Part shown: positions 1-5,831 of the stretch, piece after piece
Numbering within the stretch: the stretch's first letter is position 1
Layout: each line of letters begins with the position of its first letter
Origin: Bdellovibrionales bacterium
Lineage (GTDB): Bacteria > Bdellovibrionota > Bdellovibrionia > Bdellovibrionales > UBA1609
Assembly: GCA_020434645.1 (NCBI GenBank)
Contig: JAGRAK010000100.1
Location: 1-7,348 of the forward strand
Direction of reading: 5' to 3'
Length of the DNA: 7,348 bases
Position numbers and translations under genes: made by a program
Notes under the pieces: generated by a model
The model's input: the letters and a program-made list of their open reading frames with translations, nothing else
Told to the model about the DNA's origin: nothing
Database searches by the model: none

Positions 1-172
1 CTAGGTATCCCGCACGAAAAAGCAACTCTTGGCCATAAATACGACCCTCTACGACGAACTGGCCAAGCTTTGCCTCGTCGGCAAAACTGTCGACATAGAC
101 ATCACGAATTTGGGTGCAAAGTTCAGGAGGTAATGAAGTCCATTTTTTTGAAGATTTAAGACGAGGAATCAT
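1..172 (-). CDS. Hypothetical protein, N-terminal part (runs off the left edge)
   Basis: An open frame on the minus strand starts at ATG 172-170 and stays open for 57 codons to the window edge, so the C-terminus is missing. The protein begins MIPRLKSSKKWTSLPPEL and continues with a mixed charged and hydrophobic stretch (VYVDSFADEAKLGQ, then FVVEGRIYGQELLFRAGYL). There is no signal peptide, membrane segment or motif that I recognise. The start is supported by a GGAG Shine-Dalgarno at 185-182, nine bases upstream, and by a promoter-like pair further upstream. It is transcribed divergently from miaB. Codons 8-10 (TCA AAA AAA) contain an A7 run, which could be prone to slippage. The segment is too short for the frame alone to prove coding; the case rests on the RBS, the promoter and the protein-like composition. 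No function is proposed. Confidence 0.7.
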   Translation of the reverse strand, partial: MIPRLKSSKKWTSLPPELCTQIRDVYVDSFADEAKLGQFVVEGRIYGQELLFRAGYL

Positions 173-192
173 GATTGAAAACTCCATCAAGT

Positions 193-221
193 TTGACCGT
201 TTAGAATCTGGGTACTATAAA
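193..221 (+). promoter_or_regulatory. Sigma70-like promoter for miaB, predicted to give a leaderless transcript
   Basis: TTGACC (193-198, five of six) and TATAAA (216-221, five of six) are separated by exactly 17 bases, the optimal sigma70 spacing. A start six to eight bases beyond the -10 falls at about 227-230, on or just before the A of the miaB ATG at 230. The message would therefore have almost no 5' leader. The GAGG at 225-228 lies one base from the ATG, too close to act as a normal Shine-Dalgarno. This promoter may serve the whole downstream run of genes. Confidence 0.55.
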
Positions 222-243
222 CTTGAGGTATGCAAACTGACAA
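214..243 (-). promoter_or_regulatory. Sigma70-like promoter for the minus-strand hypothetical gene
   Basis: Read on the minus strand, TTGTCA (243-238, five of six to consensus) is followed after 18 bases by TATAGT (219-214, five of six). Transcription would start near 208-206, giving a leader of about 35 bases with GGAG at 185-182 ahead of the ATG at 172. The -35 box lies inside the first codons of miaB, and the -10 overlaps the miaB -10 on the other strand. This is a prediction from sequence match only. Confidence 0.5.
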
Positions 244-1609
244 GTCCAATGATCAAACAAATGTTTCGACTTCCACTGTAGCAAATGCTGAGACCAAGGC
301 GGCAAGAGAGGGAGTTTTTATCTCGACGTATGGTTGTCAAATGAACGTGCATGATACCGATCGAATGCACGCACTACTTGAAATGATTAACATAGAGCAA
401 GTCGGGCGGCCTGAGGATGCGTCTGTGATCATAATTAATTCTTGTAGCGTTCGCGAAAAGGCCGTGCATAAAGTTCATTCAGAAGCCGGGCGATACCGTA
501 AACTAAAAAATAAGAACCCCAATTTAAAAATAGGCGTGGGGGGTTGCGTAGGCCAACAAGAAAAAGGCAATCTTTTAAAAGATGTTCCAGTTTTAGATTT
601 TGTTTTTGGTACTGATACAATTGATAAGTTGCCGCAAATTGTTCAAGAGGTGCGAAAGCAAAATACAAAAATTACTTCAGCTCGGTTTGACCATGTTTCT
701 CCCTATCAAATTGAAACTCTAATCAAAAACCCGGGTGTTGCCACTTTCGTGAATATCATGAAGGGTTGCGATAATTTTTGTACTTTCTGTGTAGTGCCAT
801 TTACTCGAGGTCGTGAGCGAAGCCGAAATATTGAAGAAATCATTCAAGATGTGCAAAAGCTCACTCTGCGTGGGGTAAAAGAAGTGACGCTTATCGGGCA
901 GAATGTAAATTCATATAAATCAGATCATGGAGAGGGCTTTGGGGATTTGCTCCTAAGATTGACGAAAGAAACCAATCTTGAGCGCATTCGCTATACAACC
1001 CCGCATCCAAAAGATTTCAACATCGAGCTGGCTCATATTATGCGAGACCATCGCGAAAAAATTATGGAGTACATTCACTTGCCTGCTCAGTCAGGGAATA
1101 CTGAGATTCTAGAGAGAATGAATCGCGGCTATACTCGTGAGGAGTATTTGGCAAAAGCGAAGATGTTGCAAAGCGAGGTGCCTGGTGCCACGTTTTCTAC
1201 TGATTTAATTGTGGGCTTTCCGGGAGAGACTGAGGCTCAATTTGAAGACACCCTATCGCTACTTGATGAAGTGCCTTTTGAAAGTATTTATGCTTTCAAA
1301 TATAGCCCGCGCCCGTTTACAAAGGCCGCAAAGTTTTTAGATCAAGTGCCTGAAGATATAAAATCAGAAAGACTGACTCGACTTTTTGCTAAACATCGTG
1401 AAATTGCACATAATTTAACAAGAAAGTATGAGGGTGCGACCCTGCGTGTGCTAGTTGAAGAGTACCATGAATCCGATGGAGGATGTTTTGGTCGTAGCAC
1501 TCAAAATAAATCTATTCATTTTAAAGGCTCTCCTGAACTCGTAGGGCAAACAGTGAATGTAAAAATTAATTGCGCGTATCCATCGACGCTACATGGAGAA
1601 ATTGTATGA
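230..1609 (+). CDS. miaB: tRNA-2-methylthio-N6-isopentenyladenosine(37) synthase MiaB
   Basis: MiaB is a cytoplasmic radical-SAM methylthiotransferase that converts i6A37 to ms2i6A37 in tRNAs reading UNN codons, using two [4Fe-4S] clusters. All three domains are visible. The N-terminal UPF0004 domain (about 29-145) has cluster cysteines C36 (TYGCQMN), C72 (NSCSVRE) and C106 (GGCVGQ). The radical-SAM core (about 170-395) has C180, C184 and C187 in GCDNFCTFC, followed by FTRGRERSR. HLPAQSGN at 283-290 (usually HLPVQSG) and YSPRP at 358-362 also fit MiaB. A TRAM domain, presumed to bind RNA, occupies about 400-459. The 459-residue length is normal. An in-frame TGA at 224-226 and the lack of any other start before the YGCQMN motif fix the ATG at 230. 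About 27 polar, Thr/Asn/Ser-rich residues precede the conserved domain. The stop overlaps the next gene (ATGA). The start appears leaderless. Confidence 0.96.
   Translation: MQTDKSNDQTNVSTSTVANAETKAAREGVFISTYGCQMNVHDTDRMHALLEMINIEQVGRPEDASVIIINSCSVREKAVHKVHSEAGRYRKLKNKNPNLKIGVGGCVGQQEKGNLLKDVPVLDFVFGTDTIDKLPQIVQEVRKQNTKITSARFDHVSPYQIETLIKNPGVATFVNIMKGCDNFCTFCVVPFTRGRERSRNIEEIIQDVQKLTLRGVKEVTLIGQNVNSYKSDHGEGFGDLLLRLTKETNLERIRYTTPHPKDFNIELAHIMRDHREKIMEYIHLPAQSGNTEILERMNRGYTREEYLAKAKMLQSEVPGATFSTDLIVGFPGETEAQFEDTLSLLDEVPFESIYAFKYSPRPFTKAAKFLDQVPEDIKSERLTRLFAKHREIAHNLTRKYEGATLRVLVEEYHESDGGCFGRSTQNKSIHFKGSPELVGQTVNVKINCAYPSTLHGEIV
1595..1598 (+). promoter_or_regulatory. Ribosome binding site that fixes the DUF151 gene start
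   Basis: GGAG lies seven bases before the ATG at 1606, inside the last codons of miaB. It decides in favour of that ATG over the in-frame TTG at 1570, which has no Shine-Dalgarno and would add 12 residues unlike the family. Confidence 0.7.
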
Positions 1610-2136
1610 CTACAATTGAATTAAATTTAGCACCAAAATCAGATTGGATAGAGATGTTTCCATTTGGGGTTGCCATGGGAGCTGATAATCTTCGCCCTGT
1701 GATGATTTTTAAAGATAAGGCAGAGCGCCGAGTGCTTCCGGTATGGCTGAGTCATATGGATGCTGGGATTGCCGTTTCGCAGGGCGGGTCACCTTACAGC
1801 AGTGATTCTCGTATTGACGGTTCTCCGCATGAACTTTCATGGCATATTCTTTCAAGGCTTAATATTGAGTTAGAAAAATGTTTATTTAAAAAAGTGAAGG
1901 GTCACCATCAATACGTTGAGCTGCACTTTAAATCTTCTTCAGATAAGAAGCTGCCAAAAGATATACAAGTGGTTGAGGCTCGGGCAGATGATGCCATTTC
2001 ATTTTGCTTAAGGGCTGGGTGTAAGTTCTTTGCCACAACTGAATACATAGAGCGTTCACGAATTTTAGAAGTTGAGATGATCGTGGCGAGGAATAGCCCG
2101 AGTTTAGAAGTGAATCCGCATCCGTATTTGAACTAA
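1606..2136 (+). CDS. Divergent bifunctional nuclease (BFN/DUF151) family protein
   Basis: The 176-residue protein matches the DUF151 family, whose members include Thermotoga TM0160 and plant BBD nucleases; the latter are reported to cleave DNA and RNA. Visible landmarks are LPVWLSHMDAGIA at 44-56, corresponding to the usual LPIWIGxxEAxAI; SPHELSWHILSRL at 73-85, corresponding to the RPxTHDLL segment; and VEARADDAISFCLRAG at 123-138, corresponding to VDARPSDAIALALR. Several family-typical residues differ: G to S49, E to D52, the D of DAR to E124, and PSD to ADD at 127-129. A polar Gly/Ser loop lies at about 58-72. No signal peptide or membrane segment is seen, so it is probably cytoplasmic. 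Its ATG overlaps the miaB stop (ATGA), suggesting translational coupling. Family membership is fairly firm. Nuclease activity is only inferred from the family, and the physiological role is unknown. Confidence 0.82.
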   Translation: MTTIELNLAPKSDWIEMFPFGVAMGADNLRPVMIFKDKAERRVLPVWLSHMDAGIAVSQGGSPYSSDSRIDGSPHELSWHILSRLNIELEKCLFKKVKGHHQYVELHFKSSSDKKLPKDIQVVEARADDAISFCLRAGCKFFATTEYIERSRILEVEMIVARNSPSLEVNPHPYLN

Positions 2137-2191
2137 GTTTGAGATAAGATACTGAGATAGAGTTCAACATTGCAGCACACGAGAGAATAAA

Positions 2192-2773
2192 ATGAAAATT
2201 GCTTTACCACATGGTCAGCCAGAGGTCGGAAAAGGAACATACCTTGCTCCGACGTCGACCCTGATTGGCGACGTTATTTTAGGTGAGAACTGTTCGGTTT
2301 GGTTTAATGCCGTTATACGTGGGGATGTTATGCCGATACGTATAGGAAGCGAAACCAATATTCAAGATGGTAGCGTCATACACGGCACATATAAAAAATG
2401 TGGCACAACCATTGGAGATCGAACAACTGTTGGCCATGGTGTTATTTTGCATGGCTGTGAAATTGGCAGTCGCGTCCTAATTGGGATGGGTTCTATCATC
2501 ATGGATAAAGCAAAAGTGTCAGATGATTCAATTGTTGCGGCGGGCACATTGATCACTGAAGATAAAGAGTTCCCCCCAGGAGTTTTGATTATGGGGCGGC
2601 CAGCAGTTGTTAAAAGAGCTCTGACAGATGATGAAAAATCTTTTTTAAATAAATCGGCTGACAATTATTTAAATTACAAGAAATGGTATGAAGATGGTGC
2701 GGCTAAAATAATTAAAAATGAGTCAGTTGTAGCCATTGAGTCGTCGCTTAAAAATGAAGGAGAGAGTTTATGA
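2192..2773 (+). CDS. Gamma-class carbonic anhydrase family protein (left-handed beta-helix)
   Basis: The 193-residue protein belongs to the gamma-carbonic anhydrase/YrdA/PaaY group of hexapeptide-repeat proteins, which form trimeric left-handed beta-helices with metal at subunit interfaces. The family includes true CO2 hydratases and proteins of unknown activity. The three metal-ligand histidines are H64 (GSVIHG), H82 and H87 (VGHGVILHGC). The conserved R43, D45 (VIRGD) and Q58 (NIQDGS) are also present. Imperfect hexapeptide repeats run from about 18 to 125, then GRPAVVKR (135-142) and a C-terminal helical tail. The last 20 or so residues exceed many relatives. GAGAGA (2181-2186) lies five bases before the ATG. 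The stop overlaps the guaB start (ATGA). It lacks a signal peptide and is probably cytoplasmic. The intact metal site makes carbonic anhydrase activity plausible, but it cannot be read from sequence. Confidence 0.9.
   Translation: MKIALPHGQPEVGKGTYLAPTSTLIGDVILGENCSVWFNAVIRGDVMPIRIGSETNIQDGSVIHGTYKKCGTTIGDRTTVGHGVILHGCEIGSRVLIGMGSIIMDKAKVSDDSIVAAGTLITEDKEFPPGVLIMGRPAVVKRALTDDEKSFLNKSADNYLNYKKWYEDGAAKIIKNESVVAIESSLKNEGESL
2757..2762 (+). promoter_or_regulatory. Strong ribosome binding site for guaB
   Basis: AAGGAG lies seven bases before the guaB ATG at 2770, inside the final codons of the carbonic anhydrase-like gene. It is the best Shine-Dalgarno match in the window, so guaB can be initiated efficiently as well as by coupling. 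Confidence 0.75.
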
Positions 2774-4230
2774 TTGAATTTGGTGATGTGGCCTTAACTT
2801 TCGACGATATATTACTTGTCCCGCAATACTCTGAAATTGTTCCCACAAGTATTTCAACAGTTAGTCATTTTGCTCGAGATATTAAATTGCACATGCCGAT
2901 TGTTTCAGCGGCAATGGACACTGTAACAGAGAGCAAGGTGGCCACAGTGATGGCGCAAAATGGCGGCTTTGGGGTCATTCATAAAAACATGTCTATTGAA
3001 AATCAGGCTTTTCAGGTGGAGCGTGTTAAAAAATATGAAAGTGGAATGATCACTGATCCTATTACTCTGGGGCCAGACAATAAAGTGAGCGAAGCACTAG
3101 ATCTTATGAAAAAATACTCTATTAGTGGAGTGCCGATCACTGTTGATCGTAAGCTTGTGGGCATATTAACAAATCGAGATTTGCGATTTGAGACCAACAC
3201 AACTCAGCCTATTTCAAATATTATGACAAAAGAAAACTTAGTCACAGCCAAAGTGGGAACAACATTGGCTGAAGCGAAAGTGATTTTGCAAAAGTACAGA
3301 ATCGAAAAATTGCCCGTGGTTGACGATAAGTTTTTACTAAAGGGTTTGATTACTATTAAAGATATCGAAAAGGCAAAAGCCTTCCCCAATGCAACAAAAG
3401 ATAAGCAGGGTCGACTTTTAGTCGCCGCGGCCATTGGCGTTGATGCGCGGTCTTTAGAAAGAGCTGCGGCTCTGGTTAAGTCCGGTGTTGATATTCTGGT
3501 TATTGACTCAGCTCATGGTCACTCTAAAAATGTTATTGAGCAGGTGCAGACGATTCATAAAAATTTTCCAAATGTTGTTTTAGTGGCCGGTAATGTTGTG
3601 ACCCCTGAAGCGACTGAGAAATTAATTAACTCAGGCGCTGATGTAGTAAAAGTGGGTGTTGGTCCTGGCAGTATTTGCACCACTCGAATAGTTTCAGGTG
3701 TTGGTATGCCGCAGATATCAGCCGTTAAGAATTGTTCTGAAATGGCAAAAAAATTAGGCAAATCAATTATCGCAGATGGCGGAATTAAATATTCAGGAGA
3801 TATAACAAAGGCACTGGCTCTTGGCGCGAATGCCGTTATGGTGGGTAGTCTTCTTGCCGGTGCTGATGAAGCTCCTGGAGAAACTGTTCTTTATCAAGGT
3901 CGTTCGTATAAGGTTTATCGTGGCATGGGCAGTATCGGGGCGATGGCCGAAGGTTCAAAAGATCGATATGGACAAGATGATATAGATGATATGGGTAAGC
4001 TTGTGCCAGAGGGCATTGAAGGTAAAGTGCCGTACAAAGGGTCTTCATCTGCCATACTTCATCAGTTGATTGGTGGTCTTAAAGCCGGGATGGGTTATCT
4101 TGGAGCCCCGGATGTTGAAAGTTTACAGAAGCGAGCAAAGTTTGTGCGCATCACTCCGCAAGGACTACGCGAATCTCATGTTCATGATGTGACGATTACC
4201 AAAGAGGCTCCGAATTATCGATTAGAATAA
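2770..4230 (+). CDS. guaB: Inosine-5'-monophosphate dehydrogenase
   Basis: IMPDH oxidises IMP to XMP with NAD+, the first committed and usually rate-limiting step of guanine nucleotide synthesis; it acts as a cytoplasmic tetramer or octamer. At 486 residues it has the standard bacterial length. The N-terminal barrel part carries LTFDDILLVP (9-18) and SAAMDTVTE (46-54). A pair of CBS domains (about 93-205) forms the regulatory Bateman module that binds purine nucleotides in this family. The barrel resumes with DSAHGHS (246-252) and the active-site loop GVGPGSICTTR (296-306), with catalytic C303. The phosphate and IMP site ADGGIKYSGD (335-344) and the mobile-flap R399-Y400 in SKDRYGQ follow. 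All key residues are present. The ATG overlaps the preceding stop (ATGA) with a strong AAGGAG upstream. guaA follows after 77 bases, the classic guaB-guaA order. No purine riboswitch or operator is evident. Confidence 0.98.
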   Translation: MIEFGDVALTFDDILLVPQYSEIVPTSISTVSHFARDIKLHMPIVSAAMDTVTESKVATVMAQNGGFGVIHKNMSIENQAFQVERVKKYESGMITDPITLGPDNKVSEALDLMKKYSISGVPITVDRKLVGILTNRDLRFETNTTQPISNIMTKENLVTAKVGTTLAEAKVILQKYRIEKLPVVDDKFLLKGLITIKDIEKAKAFPNATKDKQGRLLVAAAIGVDARSLERAAALVKSGVDILVIDSAHGHSKNVIEQVQTIHKNFPNVVLVAGNVVTPEATEKLINSGADVVKVGVGPGSICTTRIVSGVGMPQISAVKNCSEMAKKLGKSIIADGGIKYSGDITKALALGANAVMVGSLLAGADEAPGETVLYQGRSYKVYRGMGSIGAMAEGSKDRYGQDDIDDMGKLVPEGIEGKVPYKGSSSAILHQLIGGLKAGMGYLGAPDVESLQKRAKFVRITPQGLRESHVHDVTITKEAPNYRLE

Positions 4231-4307
4231 ATGAGGCTTGAGTTTAAGGTTACGATAGTGGTTACTTTTCATTAGATTTTTCGGGTTCATTTTTATAGGA
4301 GATTTTT
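4231..4307 (+). other. guaB-guaA intergenic leader (77 bp)
   Basis: This AT-rich gap holds the guaA ribosome binding site and little else that can be supported. GGTTAC occurs twice as a direct repeat (4248-4253 and 4260-4265), one helical turn plus about two bases apart. A 14-codon frame (ATG 4231 to TAG 4275) starts immediately after the guaB stop but lacks its own Shine-Dalgarno. I see no stable hairpin followed by a T run, so no intrinsic terminator. I also see no convincing -35/-10 pair, so read-through from guaB is the simplest model. Confidence 0.5.
4297..4301 (+). promoter_or_regulatory. Ribosome binding site that fixes the TTG start of guaA
   Basis: AGGAG lies six bases before TTG 4308-4310. 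An in-frame TAG at 4296-4298 overlaps it, so translation cannot begin further upstream. The next in-frame ATG is codon 25, after the conserved FGSQ motif, so TTG is the start. The intervening bases are A plus part of a T7 run (4303-4309). Confidence 0.8.
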
Positions 4308-5831
4308 TTGAAGCAGGGTTTTGTCATTTTAGATTTTGGTTCGCAAGTATCACAACTCATAGCGCGTCGTTTACGTGAAATGGGTTATTTTTCTGAACTT
4401 TTGCCCTACACCACTCCCATTGATGAAATAAAAGAAAAGGCGCCTAAGGGTATTATTTTAAGTGGGGGGCCGAATTCAGTTTTTGATAAAGATGCACCTT
4501 ATGCTGAAGTGCGAGATCTTATTCAAATCGCACCATTATTCGGAATCTGCTATGGCATGCAACTTCTTGCGCATGTTTTCGGTGGAGTTGTTGAGTCTTC
4601 GGATAAGCGCGAATACGGTGACATGTGGATTGAATGGAAGACGGCATTAAAAAATGTACCACGAGAGCAAAAAGTTTGGATGAGCCACGGGGATGTGGTG
4701 AAGGTTCCTCCCCCAGGATTTGAAGTTTTGGCATTTTCAAAAAACAGACACCCGGCCGCAATGCGGGCAGCTAAAATAATGGCGGTTCAATTTCACCCTG
4801 AGGTGGCGCATACTGAAAAAGGCACAGAGGTATTAAAAGTTTTTTGTGAAGAGATCTGTCAAGCGACTCCGAACTGGACATCAGAAGATGTTCTAGAGCA
4901 TTCTTTGCGTAACATAACATCTCTTGTGCCTGAGGGTGAAAAAGTTTTGTGCGCACTCAGTGGGGGCGTCGACTCAACCGTTGTAGGTAAGCTTTTGACC
5001 ACAGCTTTAGGTGCAGACCGTGTGGTCTGTGTGTTTGTTGATAACGGACTGCTTCGAAAAAATGAATTTGAAGAGGTCTTAGAAATTTATAAAACACTTG
5101 AGTTAAATGTGACAGGCGTCGATGCAAAAAAATTATTTCTCGAGCGTTTAAGTGGGGTATCAGACCCAGAAGAAAAAAGAAAAATAATTGGGCATACATT
5201 TATTGATGTTTTTAAATCTGAAATAAAAAAACACAAAGGGATTACTCATTTAGCGCAAGGGACTCTATACCCTGACGTGATTGAGTCTGTGTCTCCAAGA
5301 GGAGCAAGTGTCACGATAAAATCACATCACAACGTAGGGGGCTTGCCAAAAGACTTAAATCTTAAACTTGTCGAGCCTTTACGGGAGTTGTTTAAAGATG
5401 AAGTTCGGATTATTGGAGATGAATTAAAAATCCCTCGCAATATATTGTGGCGTCATCCTTTTCCTGGTCCTGGGCTTGCTATTCGAGTTTTAGGAGAAGT
5501 GAGCGAGGAGTCTCTTCATATTTTGCGTGAAGCGGATGCGATCTATATTGAGGAGCTTAAAAAAAACAATCTCTATTCTCACATATGGCAAGCTTTTGCC
5601 GCTCTTCTCCCGGTTAAGTCTGTTGGGGTGCAAGGCGATGGGCGAACCTATGAAAAAACCATAGCTCTGCGCGCGGTGACGTCAAGTGACGGTATGACGG
5701 CCGATTGGTTTTCGTTTCCTCATGAATTTTTGCGGGGTGTTTCAAATCGTATCACCAATGAAGTTCGCGGTGTAAACCGAGTGGTTTATGATATTACGAG
5801 TAAACCTCCGGGGACTATCGAGTGGGAATGA
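4308..5831 (+). CDS. guaA: GMP synthase (glutamine-hydrolysing)
   Basis: GuaA aminates XMP to GMP using ATP and glutamine, completing guanine nucleotide synthesis after GuaB. The N-terminal class-I glutamine amidotransferase domain (about 1-185) has the triad C81 (FGICYGMQ), H163 and E165 (QFHPEV), plus the oxyanion-region SGGPNSV (52-58). The ATP-pyrophosphatase domain carries the P-loop SGGVDST (218-224) and FVDNGLLRKNE (243-253). The C-terminal dimerisation and XMP-binding part has HHNVGGLP (340-347), RHPFPGPGLAIR (382-393), QGDGRTYE (442-449) and the canonical end ITSKPPGTIEWE (496-507). At 507 residues it is full length for a bacterial two-domain enzyme. It starts at TTG, which usually lowers initiation, behind a good AGGAG. 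The stop overlaps the dnaE ATG (ATGA). All catalytic motifs are intact. Confidence 0.98.
   Translation: MKQGFVILDFGSQVSQLIARRLREMGYFSELLPYTTPIDEIKEKAPKGIILSGGPNSVFDKDAPYAEVRDLIQIAPLFGICYGMQLLAHVFGGVVESSDKREYGDMWIEWKTALKNVPREQKVWMSHGDVVKVPPPGFEVLAFSKNRHPAAMRAAKIMAVQFHPEVAHTEKGTEVLKVFCEEICQATPNWTSEDVLEHSLRNITSLVPEGEKVLCALSGGVDSTVVGKLLTTALGADRVVCVFVDNGLLRKNEFEEVLEIYKTLELNVTGVDAKKLFLERLSGVSDPEEKRKIIGHTFIDVFKSEIKKHKGITHLAQGTLYPDVIESVSPRGASVTIKSHHNVGGLPKDLNLKLVEPLRELFKDEVRIIGDELKIPRNILWRHPFPGPGLAIRVLGEVSEESLHILREADAIYIEELKKNNLYSHIWQAFAALLPVKSVGVQGDGRTYEKTIALRAVTSSDGMTADWFSFPHEFLRGVSNRITNEVRGVNRVVYDITSKPPGTIEWE

Noticed and set aside
1570..1605. TTG start at 1570 that would extend the DUF151 protein by 12 residues
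   Set aside because: It has no Shine-Dalgarno, lies deep inside miaB, and the ATG at 1606 has GGAG seven bases upstream plus the ATGA overlap seen at other junctions.
2137..2191. Possible promoter or operator in the 55-bp gap before the carbonic anhydrase-like gene, with a GAGATA direct repeat (2141-2146, 2154-2159)
   Set aside because: TTGAGA at 2139 has no acceptable -10 at 16-18 bases, GATACT at 2148 has no -35, and a six-base repeat in AT-rich sequence is weak.
2362..2664. 100-codon minus-strand frame opposite the carbonic anhydrase-like gene
   Set aside because: It is the antisense of a clearly coding gene, matches no family, and has no promoter or RBS; the same holds for the other antisense frames (e.g. 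435-668, 4957-5199, 6054-6272).
4231..4307. Purine riboswitch ahead of guaA
   Set aside because: The gap is too short and shows no conserved aptamer core or paired stems.
4261..4310. Possible intrinsic terminator between guaB and guaA because of the T runs
   Set aside because: No GC-rich inverted repeat precedes any T run; the final T7 belongs to the guaA start region.
5556..5570. A8 run in guaA giving an in-frame A AAA AAC slippery heptamer
   Set aside because: No stimulatory hairpin or pseudoknot follows, and a shifted product would lose the conserved GuaA C-terminus; it is probably just Lys-Lys-Asn codons.
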